64,000 nucleotides of DNA, from assembly GCA_024636555.1 (NCBI GenBank), contig JAGXGW010000061.1, positions 124,001-188,000 of the forward strand. Direction: 5' to 3'. The notes beneath the pieces were generated by a model that saw only the letters and a program-made list of their open reading frames with translations, was not told where the DNA came from and searched no databases. The translations under genes were made by a program, and so were the position numbers. This stretch comes from Paracoccaceae bacterium (GTDB lineage Bacteria; Pseudomonadota; Alphaproteobacteria; Rhodobacterales; Rhodobacteraceae). Each line of letters starts with the position of its first letter. Positions within the stretch are counted from its first letter, which is position 1. Below, piece after piece: positions 1 through 7,968 of the stretch.

Positions 1-1
1 G

Positions 2-994
2 CAGTCCGTTCGCGAGTCGGATAAGCCCGCTTACATCCTTCTCAACGATACCGGACGATTTGGGCGGGGCTATCATATGGGGAAGGTGTCGGCTTGCACC
101 GCTATTCGCCAAAACCTCGGCCAGCGGGGCCTGACCGAGATTGGCTGGGCCAATGGAGGCGCTGGCTTTGACAAGGTGCTGGCCCAAGCCGCGCGCAAAC
201 CGGCGCTCGTGGTTCTGAATGGCGAGGGCACATTGCATCACAGCGCGCCGCGCGCGGTGGAACTGCTGGCGATCTGCACCCGGGCCAAGGACATGGGACT
301 GCGAGTTGCGGTCGTGAACACGGTATGGGAGCGCAATTCCGATGCGATGGCCGCGACCCTTGCCAAGGCCGATGCCGTGCATGTGCGCGACAGCCTGTCC
401 CGTGCCGCCTTACCCGCTGACAGTCTCGCGCAGGTCACCCCCGACGTGTCGATCCATCTGTTCTTGCAAGCGCTCTGCGGGGCAAAGTCCGCGCCGGTAC
501 ACGACCTCGCGGTGATAGACAGCGTTGTTCCCGCAATCTCTGACGCTTTGCTGCGGTTCGCTGAACAGGAAAGCCTGCCGATGTTCGCCATGCCACTGGG
601 CAACCTGCGAAAGATGCGGCAGGACGTGGCGGCGCGCTCCGGCCCTGTCTGACCAAGGGTGCTGCAGCTGCCCGATGTGCTGGCCTCCCGTACATGGGTG
701 ACCGGGCGCTTCCATGGGTTGATCGCGGCACTTTGCGCGGGGCGGCCTGTGTGTGCCCTGCCCTCCAACACCGCGAAAGTCGAGGGGTTCTTGCACGACA
801 CGGGGCTGGCCGAGGCCTGTTTGCTGGAAAAAGGCTGGATCAACCTGCCCGTGGCGGACCAACGCAATGTTCTGGCTCAACGCTTCGATATGCAGCGGAC
901 AGAAGCGTTCCTCCAGCGAAGGCAGGACGCCCTTGCAGCATCGGCGGAGCGGATCGGGGCGATGTTCGATACCGTCGCTGCACTTGCAAAATAG
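2..994 (+). pseudogene. Polysaccharide pyruvyl transferase-like protein, interrupted by an in-frame TGA
   Basis: The reading frame is open from base 2, so the gene starts before the window; the first ATG inside it (77) is preceded by coding-like residues YILLNDTG and is probably not the true start. The motif NGEGTLHH (codons near 224-247) and the later VTGRFHGLIAAL (near 698-733) are typical of the polysaccharide pyruvyl transferase family, which adds pyruvate ketals to surface sugars. A TGA at 650-652 stops the frame, but the same frame resumes at once (RVLQLPDVL) and runs to a stop at 992-994, so both halves belong to one gene without any frameshift. A single base change to TGA, or a sequencing error, explains it. 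As written, the product would lack its conserved C-terminal third and is probably inactive. The family call is inferred from motifs; the sugar substrate is unknown. Confidence 0.7.
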
Positions 995-1068
995 GGGCGA
1001 CCGGGAGGCGCTTTGATCAACCTTACGTAGCGATAGCCTGCCGAAACTGGTTGCGTCAGACAAAGCGA

Positions 1069-1083
1069 CGCAGCTAAGCTGCG
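1069..1083. promoter_or_regulatory. Short perfect palindrome upstream of the peptide ABC operon
   Basis: CGCAGCT, one A, then AGCTGCG form 7-bp perfect arms. It lies between the end of the pyruvyl transferase-like gene and the binding-protein start at 1171. No T-run follows, so it could be an operator rather than a terminator; the function is unknown. Confidence 0.3.
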
Positions 1084-1170
1084 CGCACCACCCGCTCAGC
1101 GGGCACGACAGACTGACACAACGGGGGGCTGCCGAGGCTGACCCACCCGGCTTATAACGGGAGATGATCC

Positions 1171-2775
1171 ATGTATTCGAAATTCCAAACCGCCGCCGTG
1201 GCGCGGACGGGACATGCCGTTCTGATGGCAGGCGCCGCATTGGCGCTGACCATGACAGCCGCAAACGCCGAAACGCTGCGCTGGGCGCGCGTTGCCGATG
1301 CGCTGACGATGGACCCGCATTCGCAGAACGAAGGCCCGACCTCGACACTGCTGCACCACATCTATGAAACGCTTGTGGGCCGCGCGACCGACGGCACGCT
1401 GGAGCCGCGTCTTGCGACCGAGTGGGCGATCTCCGAGGAAGACCCTTCCGTCTGGGTGTTCAAGCTGCGTGAGGGCGTCACCTTCCACGATGGCGCCGCG
1501 TTCAACGCCGAGGACGTTGTCTTCTCGCTTGACCGTGCGCGCGCCGAAAGCTCCGGATTCAAGGCGCTGCATTCCGCCGTGGAAAGCGTCTCGATGGTGG
1601 ATGACTACACGGTGCATGTGAAAATGTCCGGCCCGTCGCCCCTTTATGTGCAGAACCTGACCAACACCTTCATCATGGACAAGGGCTGGGCCGAGGAGAA
1701 CAACGTTGTCGAGCCGCAGAACTTCGCCGCCGGTGAAGAGAACTACGCCGTTCGCAACACCAACGGCACCGGGCCATACACGCTGGTCTCGCGCGATCCC
1801 GAGGTGCGGACCGTGATGGCGCATTTCGAGGGTCATTGGGATGAAGCGCCCGCCGTGACCGAGATCATCTACACCCCGATCTCTGAAGCTGCGACCCGCG
1901 TGGCTGCCCTGCTGTCGGGTGAGGTGGACGTGGTGCAGGACGTGCCGGTGCAGGATATCGCCCGTCTGGAACAGACCGATGGTATCAAGGTCACCACGGG
2001 TCCGGAAAACCGCAACATCTTCTTCGCCTACGATGTGGCGTCGGACAAGCTGCTGTCATCCGATGCCGAGGATAACCCGTTCAAGAAGCCCGAAGTCCGC
2101 GAAGCCATGGCGCTGGTGCTGGACCGTGACGCGATCCAGCAGGTCGTGATGCGTGGCCAGTCGCAGCCCTCCGCTGCACCGCTGCCGCCTTTCGTGAACG
2201 GCTGGACCGAGGAGATGAATTCCTATGACGCACCCGATTACGAGCGGGCGGCGGCACTGGTGGTTGAGGCGGGATACCCCGACGGCTTCACGGTTAACCT
2301 GAACTGCCCGAACGACCGTTATCTGAACGACGAGGCGATCTGTCAGGCAATGGTGGGTATGCTGAGCCGTGCCAATATCAACGCCAATCTGGTGTCGCAG
2401 ACGCGCAGCCTGCACTTCCCGCTGATCGAGAATTGGGAAACCGATTTCTACCTGCTGGGCTGGGGCGTGCCGACCTTCGATTCCGCCTATGTCTTCAACT
2501 TCCTCGTCCATACCCGCGAAGGCAGCTATGGCAGCTTCAACGGATCGCGCTATTCGAACCCCGAAGTGGATGCGAAGATCGAGCAACTGGAGACGATGAC
2601 CGATCTTGAGGCGCGTGATGCGCTGATCGCGGAAATCTGGGATCAAGTGATGGAGGACCGTGTCTTCCTGAACGTGCACAACCAGATGCTGGCCTATGCG
2701 ATGAAGGACAACATCAACCTTGATGTTCACCCGGAGAATCAGCCCAAGATGGCCACGGTTACCTTCGGTAACTGA
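1171..2775 (+). CDS. ABC transporter substrate-binding protein, family 5 (oligo/dipeptide type)
   Basis: Periplasmic binding protein that captures the substrate of the importer encoded just downstream. The 534 residues match the usual size of family 5 solute-binding proteins. Residues 1-33 form a Sec signal peptide with a hydrophobic run and a likely cleavage after ANA. The N-terminal region (LRWARVADALTMDPH and YETLVG) and the later WVFKLREGVTFHDG segment are characteristic of the DppA/OppA family. The ATG at 1171 is preceded by GGGAG at 1159-1163. It is the first gene of a five-gene set (binding protein, two permeases, two ATPases), separated from the permeases by a terminator-like hairpin and about 200 bases. 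Members of this family bind peptides but also opines, nickel or glycosides, so the ligand cannot be fixed from sequence alone. Confidence 0.9.
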   Translation: MYSKFQTAAVARTGHAVLMAGAALALTMTAANAETLRWARVADALTMDPHSQNEGPTSTLLHHIYETLVGRATDGTLEPRLATEWAISEEDPSVWVFKLREGVTFHDGAAFNAEDVVFSLDRARAESSGFKALHSAVESVSMVDDYTVHVKMSGPSPLYVQNLTNTFIMDKGWAEENNVVEPQNFAAGEENYAVRNTNGTGPYTLVSRDPEVRTVMAHFEGHWDEAPAVTEIIYTPISEAATRVAALLSGEVDVVQDVPVQDIARLEQTDGIKVTTGPENRNIFFAYDVASDKLLSSDAEDNPFKKPEVREAMALVLDRDAIQQVVMRGQSQPSAAPLPPFVNGWTEEMNSYDAPDYERAAALVVEAGYPDGFTVNLNCPNDRYLNDEAICQAMVGMLSRANINANLVSQTRSLHFPLIENWETDFYLLGWGVPTFDSAYVFNFLVHTREGSYGSFNGSRYSNPEVDAKIEQLETMTDLEARDALIAEIWDQVMEDRVFLNVHNQMLAYAMKDNINLDVHPENQPKMATVTFGN

Positions 2776-2791
2776 TCCGGCTCGCCTGATG

Positions 2792-2825
2792 CGCCCGTGC
2801 AGTTTCAGGCTGCGCGGGCGTTTTT
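2792..2825 (+). terminator. Rho-independent terminator after the binding-protein gene
   Basis: CGCCCGTGCAG (2792-2802) pairs with CTGCGCGGGCG (2810-2820) with one G-U pair, followed by a T-run at 2821-2825. Placed between binding protein and permease genes, it would let the binding protein be made in excess while some transcripts read through. Confidence 0.8.
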
Positions 2826-2830
2826 GCTTT

Positions 2831-2928
2831 GAAGCGGTTTGGTCAACCTGTGATCGCGTTTTGCGGTCGACCCCGCGTCAAAAGACCCCTGAAGCGTTTT
2901 TCGACTTCACCACAGGAATGAAACGCTT
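2831..2928. promoter_or_regulatory. AAGCG-TTT half-sites before the permease gene
   Basis: An 8-bp inverted repeat, AAGCGTTT at 2892-2899 and AAACGCTT at 2921-2928, lies in the gap before the first permease. A related GAAGCGGTTT is found at 2831-2840. The layout suggests an operator, perhaps with a second promoter after the terminator; the binding protein is unknown. Confidence 0.3.
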
Positions 2929-2977
2929 TAGGGCAGCAAAGCTGACTTAATAGACCTTGAACAAGGCGGTTCTTGCC

Positions 2978-3961
2978 ATGCTGGCCTATATTTTAAGACG
3001 GATCGCACAATCTGTGCTTGTCATGCTCGTCGTGGCGCTGGTGTCTTTCGCGTTGTTCCGCTTCGTGGGTGATCCGATCAGTTCCATGGTTGGACAGGAG
3101 GCCACGATCGCCGACCGTGATGCCCTGCGCGAGCAACTGGGGCTCAACGATCCGTTCCTGTCGCAATTTGCCACCTTTGTGATGCGCGCGGCACAGGGTA
3201 ATTTCGGCATCTCCTACAGACTGCAGGAGCCGGTGATGGAGCTGATCCTGTCGCGCCTGCCGGCCACGCTTGAACTTGCGATGGTGTCGGGTGTTCTGGC
3301 ATTCGTCTTTGGCGTGGGTTTTGGCGTCTATACCGCGTTGCGCCGCAACGGCTGGCTGTCCAATACGATCATGACCGTCTCGCTTGTGGGTGTGTCCTTG
3401 CCGACCTTCCTGATCGGTGTGCTACTGATCTGGGTTTTCGCGGTCGAGCTGCAATGGCTGCCCAGTTTCGGGCGTGGCAATGTGGTGATGGTGGGCGACT
3501 GGCCCACCGGTCTGCTGACCCCTTCGGGACGCGCCTCGCTGGTGCTGCCTGCAATCACGCTGGGACTGTACCAGATGACGCTGATCATGCGCCTTGTGCG
3601 GGCCGAGATGCTGGAGGTGCTGCGTGCCGACTACATCAAATTCGCGCGTGCCCGTGGCTTGAGCAACCGCGCGGTGAACTTCGGTCATGCACTGAAAAAC
3701 ACGATGGTCCCGGTCATCACGATCACGGGCCTTCAGCTTGGCTCGATCATCGCCTTTGCGATCATTACCGAAACGGTGTTCCAGTGGCCGGGTGTCGGCG
3801 CGCTGTTCATCAACTCGGTCCGCTTTGTCGATGTGCCGGTGATGGCGGCCTATCTGATGATGATCGCCCTTGTCTTTGTGATCATCAACCTGATCGTCGA
3901 TCTGCTGTATTATGTCGTGGACCCGCGCCTGCGCGTCGACCGCGCCGCGACCCGTCATTAA
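2978..3961 (+). CDS. ABC transporter permease, DppB/OppB type
   Basis: First membrane subunit of the peptide-type importer. The start is placed at ATG 2978 (MLAYILRRIAQSVLVML), which has AAGGCGG eight bases upstream and the typical DppB opening; an upstream TTG at 2957 would add seven atypical residues. The 327-residue protein has an N-terminal membrane segment, the cytoplasmic-facing segment GQEATIADRDALREQLGL, and five further hydrophobic segments. The coupling (EAA) loop that contacts the ATPases is visible as DYIKFARARGLSNRAV. It is followed after 11 bases by the second permease, with which it forms the transmembrane channel. Confidence 0.9.
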   Translation: MLAYILRRIAQSVLVMLVVALVSFALFRFVGDPISSMVGQEATIADRDALREQLGLNDPFLSQFATFVMRAAQGNFGISYRLQEPVMELILSRLPATLELAMVSGVLAFVFGVGFGVYTALRRNGWLSNTIMTVSLVGVSLPTFLIGVLLIWVFAVELQWLPSFGRGNVVMVGDWPTGLLTPSGRASLVLPAITLGLYQMTLIMRLVRAEMLEVLRADYIKFARARGLSNRAVNFGHALKNTMVPVITITGLQLGSIIAFAIITETVFQWPGVGALFINSVRFVDVPVMAAYLMMIALVFVIINLIVDLLYYVVDPRLRVDRAATRH

Positions 3962-3972
3962 GGAGCCTGCCG

Positions 3973-4887
3973 ATGAACCGTCTTGGTCGCATGTGGGACA
4001 GCGATATCGCCTGGTCCTTCCGCCATTCTCCCGTGGCCGTCGTCGCCGCTGCGATGGCGCTGATCATCATTCTTGCGGCCGTGTTTGCGCCGTGGATTGC
4101 GCCCTATAACCCGTTCGATCCCTCCTCGCTCAACCTGATGGACGGGTTCACCCCGCCGGGAGAGCCGAACGCCTTCACAGGCAACACCTATCTGATGGGC
4201 ACCGACAATCAGGGCCGCGATATCTTCTCGACGATCCTGTACGGCGCGCGGATCTCGTTGTTCGTGGGCTTTGCGGCGGTGATCTTCGCCATGGTGCTGG
4301 GGATCGGTCTTGGCCTGCTGGCCGGATGGCGCGGCGGCTGGGTGGACAGCCTGCTGATGCGGGTGGCCGATGTGCAGCTGTCTTTCCCGTCGATCCTGAT
4401 CGCACTGCTGATCTTCGGCGTGGCGCGCGGGTTCATCCCGCCGTCGATGCGCGAGGAGGTGGCGATCTGGGTGCTGATCGTCTCCATCGGTCTGTCGGAC
4501 TGGGTGCAATATGCGCGCGTTGTGCGCGGGGCCGCGATGGTCGAAAAATCCAAGGAATATGTGCAGGCGGCACGCGTGATCGGGGTGCATCCGGCGCGGA
4601 TCGTGCTGCGCCATATCCTGCCCAATGTGATGGGGCCGGTTCTGGTGATCGCGACCATCGGTCTGGCGCTGGCGATCATCGCCGAGGCGACGCTGTCCTT
4701 TCTGGGCGTGGGTGTGCCGCCGACGCAGCCAAGCCTTGGCACGCTGATCCGTATCGGCCAGCAATATCTCTTCTCTGGCGAATGGTGGATTTTGCTGTTC
4801 CCCTCCATCGCGCTGCTGCTGCTGGCGCTGTCGGTCAACCTGCTGGGTGACTGGCTGCGCGATGCGCTGAACCCAAGGCTGAGGTAA
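3973..4887 (+). CDS. ABC transporter permease, DppC/OppC type
   Basis: Second channel subunit of the same importer, 304 residues. ATG 3973 is preceded by AAGGAG at 3960-3965, which overlaps the stop of the first permease gene; the frame is open further upstream but that part overlaps the first permease and is not coding. The N-terminal membrane helix (residues about 20-42), the conserved LMGTDNQGRDIFSTILYGAR segment and the EAA loop (EYVQAARVIGVHPARIVLRH) are diagnostic of DppC. The stop is 4 bases before the start of the first ATPase gene, so the genes are translated as one operon. Confidence 0.9.
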   Translation: MNRLGRMWDSDIAWSFRHSPVAVVAAAMALIIILAAVFAPWIAPYNPFDPSSLNLMDGFTPPGEPNAFTGNTYLMGTDNQGRDIFSTILYGARISLFVGFAAVIFAMVLGIGLGLLAGWRGGWVDSLLMRVADVQLSFPSILIALLIFGVARGFIPPSMREEVAIWVLIVSIGLSDWVQYARVVRGAAMVEKSKEYVQAARVIGVHPARIVLRHILPNVMGPVLVIATIGLALAIIAEATLSFLGVGVPPTQPSLGTLIRIGQQYLFSGEWWILLFPSIALLLLALSVNLLGDWLRDALNPRLR

Positions 4888-4891
4888 GCTC

Positions 4892-5893
4892 ATGACCGAT
4901 GCTCTGCTTTCCGTCCGCAACCTGCGGGTCGAGTTTCCCACAAGGCGCGGCGTGCTGACCGCGATTGACGACGTGTCTTTCGATATCATGCCCGGTGAAG
5001 TGCTGGGTGTGGTGGGTGAATCCGGTGCGGGCAAATCCCTGACGGGGGCTGCGATCATCGGCCTGCTGGAGCCTCCCGGACGTATCGCGGGGGGCGAGAT
5101 CCTGCTGAAAGGCCAGCGGATCGACAATCTGGGGGCCGAGGCGATGCGCCGGATCAGGGGCAAGCGGATCGGGATGGTGTTCCAAGACCCGCTGACCAGC
5201 CTCAACCCGCTTTATACTGTGGCACAGCAATTGATCGAAACGATCCGTACCCATGCGGATATCTCGGAAGCCGAGGCGCGCAAACGCGCCGTGGCCTTGC
5301 TGGACCGTGTTGGCATTCCTGCAGCGAAGCGGCGGATCGACGATTATCCGCACCACTTCTCGGGCGGGATGCGGCAGCGCGTGGTGATCGCGCTGGCGCT
5401 GTGTGCCGAGCCGGAACTGGTCATCGCGGACGAGCCGACCACGGCGCTGGACGTGTCGGTGCAAAGCCAGATCATCGACCTGATCAAGGAAATCTGTGCC
5501 GAACGCGGCGCGGCGGTGATGCTGATCACCCATGATATGGGCGTGATCGCGGAAACGGCGGACCGTGTGGCGGTGCTTTATTCGGGGCGCATGGCAGAGA
5601 TCGGACCGGTGACGCAGGTGATTACCGCGCCCGAGCATCCCTATACGGTGGGTCTGATGGGCTCGATCCCCACGCTGACGCAAGACCATGCGCGGCTGGT
5701 GGCTATTCCGGGCGCGATGCCGCGTCTGAATGCGATCCCGCAAGGGTGCCCCTTCAACCCGCGCTGCGAGCACGCCTTTGACCGCTGCTTTGCCGAACGG
5801 CCAGAGCCGTTGCGACGGGGCGACAGACGGCGGGTTGCCTGCTGGCTCTATGACGAGGTCAGCACTGTGGAACAGGAGAAGGCCAATGTCTGA
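4892..5893 (+). CDS. ABC transporter ATP-binding protein, OppD/DppD type
   Basis: One of two ATPases powering the importer; 333 residues. Walker A is GESGAGKS at residues 42-49, the ABC signature is SGGMRQ, and Walker B is followed by ADEPTTALDVSVQ. The C-terminal oligopeptide-transporter extension is present, with HPYTVGLM and the cysteine-bearing GCPFNPRCEHAFDRCF, which in several family members binds an iron-sulfur cluster. It overlaps the next gene by 8 bases, suggesting coupled translation and a heterodimer of the two ATPases. Confidence 0.92.
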   Translation: MTDALLSVRNLRVEFPTRRGVLTAIDDVSFDIMPGEVLGVVGESGAGKSLTGAAIIGLLEPPGRIAGGEILLKGQRIDNLGAEAMRRIRGKRIGMVFQDPLTSLNPLYTVAQQLIETIRTHADISEAEARKRAVALLDRVGIPAAKRRIDDYPHHFSGGMRQRVVIALALCAEPELVIADEPTTALDVSVQSQIIDLIKEICAERGAAVMLITHDMGVIAETADRVAVLYSGRMAEIGPVTQVITAPEHPYTVGLMGSIPTLTQDHARLVAIPGAMPRLNAIPQGCPFNPRCEHAFDRCFAERPEPLRRGDRRRVACWLYDEVSTVEQEKANV

Positions 5894-6875
5894 TGCGCTT
5901 CTGAAGATCGAAAACCTGACCCGCTATTTCGATGTCTCCAAGCCTTGGCTCAACCGCATGCTGGAGCGCGAGGAGAAGCAATTTCTGACCGCCGTGGCCG
6001 ATGTCAGTTTCGAGATCAAGCGCGGCGAGACTTTCGCGCTGGTGGGGGAAAGCGGGTCGGGCAAATCGACTATCGCCAAGATGGTGGTGGGGCTGATCGG
6101 TGCCTCCGAGGGCACGATCACCTTTGACGGCCACAACATGACCGGCACGGCCGGCGCTGAGATGCGCGATTTGCGGCGGCGATTCCAGATGATCTTTCAG
6201 GACCCTTTTGCGAGCCTGAACCCGCGCTGGCGTGTGGGTGATATCATCGCGGAACCGATCCACACGTTCGGCCTGCTAAAGGGGGCGCAGGTCACGAACC
6301 GGGTGGGCGAATTGCTCGATACGGTGGGCCTGTCGGCCAAGGATGCCGAGAAATTCCCGCATGAGTTCTCCGGCGGCCAGCGCCAAAGGATTGCCATTGC
6401 GCGGGCTTTGTCCTCCAAGCCCGAGTTCATCGTGTGCGACGAGCCAACCTCGGCGCTGGACGTATCGGTGCAGGCGCAGATCCTGAACCTGATGAAGGAT
6501 TTGCAGGACGAGATGGGCCTGACCTATCTGTTCATCAGCCATGACCTGTCGGTGGTGCGCCATATGGCGAACCGGATCGGCGTGCTTTACCTTGGCAGTC
6601 TGGTCGAAGTGGCGGATGGCAAGAAGCTGTTTTCCGAGCCGCAGCATCCCTACACGCGGATGCTGCTGGATGCGGTGCCTGATCTGGCGCTGTCGGGGCG
6701 GCGGCGCAAGCCGGTGGAGGGAGAAATCCCCAACCCGATCAACCCGCCGTCAGGCTGCGCCTTCCACCCGCGCTGCCCGCTGGTGATGCCGCGCTGCAAG
6801 GTCGATCCACCGCACCGTGTCGAGACGCCCACGGGATATGCCGCCTGCTTCGCACTGGAAAAGCAACCCGCGTGA
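5886..6875 (+). CDS. ABC transporter ATP-binding protein, OppF/DppF type
   Basis: Second ATPase of the importer, 329 residues. The ATG at 5886 (MSDALLKIENLTRYFDV) is chosen because it gives the typical OppF start and overlaps the oppD-like stop; the same frame is open further upstream but there it only overlaps that gene. Walker A is GESGSGKST at residues 54-62, signature SGGQRQ, Walker B with CDEPTSALDVSVQ. The C-terminal domain carries GCAFHPRCPLVMPRC. The insertion SKPWLNRMLEREEKQFLTAV near the N-terminus is normal for OppF. It is the last gene of the operon; a convergent gap with a repeat motif follows. Confidence 0.92.
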   Translation: MSDALLKIENLTRYFDVSKPWLNRMLEREEKQFLTAVADVSFEIKRGETFALVGESGSGKSTIAKMVVGLIGASEGTITFDGHNMTGTAGAEMRDLRRRFQMIFQDPFASLNPRWRVGDIIAEPIHTFGLLKGAQVTNRVGELLDTVGLSAKDAEKFPHEFSGGQRQRIAIARALSSKPEFIVCDEPTSALDVSVQAQILNLMKDLQDEMGLTYLFISHDLSVVRHMANRIGVLYLGSLVEVADGKKLFSEPQHPYTRMLLDAVPDLALSGRRRKPVEGEIPNPINPPSGCAFHPRCPLVMPRCKVDPPHRVETPTGYAACFALEKQPA

Positions 6876-6894
6876 TCAAACGCGCGGGAGCAAT

Positions 6895-6917
6895 GGATAT
6901 TTGAAGCAAGAAGAAAC
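6895..6917 (+). repeat. Dispersed GGATATTT motif, copy 1
   Basis: GGATATTT, spacer GAA, then GCAAGAAGAAAC. It sits in the 53-base gap between the convergent ends of the oppF-like gene and fdsD. Related copies are at 13911, 36364, 49328 and 63107. Confidence 0.65.
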
Positions 6918-6928
6918 AGGCGGCGCGG

Positions 6929-7126
6929 TCAGGCCGTCTGCGGCGCGCGGCGGATCAGCGGCAGGGCTTTGAGCACGCTGGGGCTGAGGTTTGCAGTGGT
7001 CGTGGCAGCATGGGCCAGAAGCCCCTCGCGCATGCGCGGCTCCCAGAACTCGTTGATATGGCCTGCCACACCTTGGGCCGCATCGCCGGGTTGGCTGTCA
7101 AAGAAGATCGCGATCTGGTTGGCCAT
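6929..7126 (-). CDS. fdsD: Formate dehydrogenase delta subunit FdsD, normal start codon apparently lost
   Basis: FdsD is a small protein needed for maturation or stability of NAD-dependent formate dehydrogenases of the fds type. The 65 residues from ATG 7126 (MANQIAIFFDSQPGD, then GHINEFWEPRMR) match the family. Eight more family-like residues (TPAEKLVK) lie upstream in frame, but no ATG, GTG or TTG precedes them; the codon where a Met is expected is GCA at 7151-7153. A ribosome site AAGGA remains at 7156-7160, correctly spaced for a start at about 7150. Inserting the three bases TGA there would recreate both an fdsD ATG and an fdhD stop. Translation may now start at 7126, at a cost, or not at all. 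Confidence 0.7.
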   Translation of the reverse strand: MANQIAIFFDSQPGDAAQGVAGHINEFWEPRMREGLLAHAATTTANLSPSVLKALPLIRRAPQTA

Positions 7127-7962
7127 CTTGACCAGTTTCTCGGCGGGAGTTGCTGTCCTTGCTTGCCTCCTGTCAGGATGCGGGCGGGATGCGTGAAGAC
7201 CTGCGCGCGGCCCGATTTGGCGCGGGCGGCCAGCGTGATGCCCGTAGTTTCGGCCAGAGCTACGCCAGCGGTGGTGGGGGCCGAGGCAGCGATCAGGCAG
7301 GGTGCGCCGAACATGGCACATTTCTGCACCATATCGACGGAGACGCGGCTGGTCAGCACGATGGCGCCGGTTTGCGGCGCGATGCCGCCGCGCGCCAACG
7401 CGCCGCAAAGTTTGTCCAGCGCGTTGTGGCGGCCCACATCCTCGCGCGCGGTGATGATACCCCGTCCGGGCACAAAGAATCCCGCCGCATGGACGGCGCG
7501 GGTCTCGTCATGCAGGGGTTGGGAGGCGCGCAGGCCGTCCATCGCCGCGCCGATATCGGCGGCGGTCAGATGCAGATGGTCGGCGGGCAAGGGCGGCGGC
7601 AGGCGCATGGCCTGATCCAGACTGTCGATGCCGCAAAGGCCACAGCCGACTGGCCCTGTCATGGCGCGCTTGCGGGCCGCCAGCTTCTGCGCATGGTTGT
7701 TGGGCAGCCACATCCGCAGCTCGATCCCGTTGGGATGATGCAGCACTTCGATGTCGCCCAGATCGGCGGGGCGGGTGACAATCCCCTCGGACAGCGAAAA
7801 ACCTGTCGCGAAATCCTCCAGATCGTCTGGAGTACCCATCATCACGGCCAGCGTCGTGCCGTTATAGACCAGCGCCAGCGGCACCTCCTCGGCCAGCGGG
7901 CGGTCTGTGACGGGCGGCTGGGCAGAGCCTGTGCGGCTTGGCAGGAGAGGGCTGCGGGTCAT
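6955..7962 (-). CDS. fdhD: Formate dehydrogenase accessory sulfurtransferase FdhD, reading into fdsD
   Basis: FdhD transfers sulfur from the cysteine desulfurase IscS to the molybdenum cofactor before it enters formate dehydrogenase. Family motifs are GFSLSEGI, the CxxC pair GCGLCGIDSL, HAAGFF, REDVGRHNALDKL and LTSRVSVDMVQK. A GTG lies at 7965, but ATG 7962 is the better start, six bases after the fdsA stop. Family similarity ends about residue 271 with VFTHPARILTGGKQ near 7150; the frame then has no stop and runs through fdsD in the wrong frame to 6955, adding about 65 non-homologous residues. The missing stop is explained by loss of TGA at the junction (see fdsD). The core enzyme is complete, so function may survive if the tail is tolerated. 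Confidence 0.85.
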   Translation of the reverse strand: MTRSPLLPSRTGSAQPPVTDRPLAEEVPLALVYNGTTLAVMMGTPDDLEDFATGFSLSEGIVTRPADLGDIEVLHHPNGIELRMWLPNNHAQKLAARKRAMTGPVGCGLCGIDSLDQAMRLPPPLPADHLHLTAADIGAAMDGLRASQPLHDETRAVHAAGFFVPGRGIITAREDVGRHNALDKLCGALARGGIAPQTGAIVLTSRVSVDMVQKCAMFGAPCLIAASAPTTAGVALAETTGITLAARAKSGRAQVFTHPARILTGGKQGQQLPPRNWSRWPTRSRSSLTANPAMRPKVWQAISTSSGSRACARGFWPMLPRPLQTSAPACSKPCR

Positions 7963-7968
7963 CACCTG

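Noticed and set aside
650-652. In-frame TGA as selenocysteine or recoded codon in the pyruvyl transferase-like gene
   Set aside because: No selenocysteine is known in this family, no downstream hairpin was identified, and the formate dehydrogenase in the window uses Cys, giving no sign of the selenium system here.
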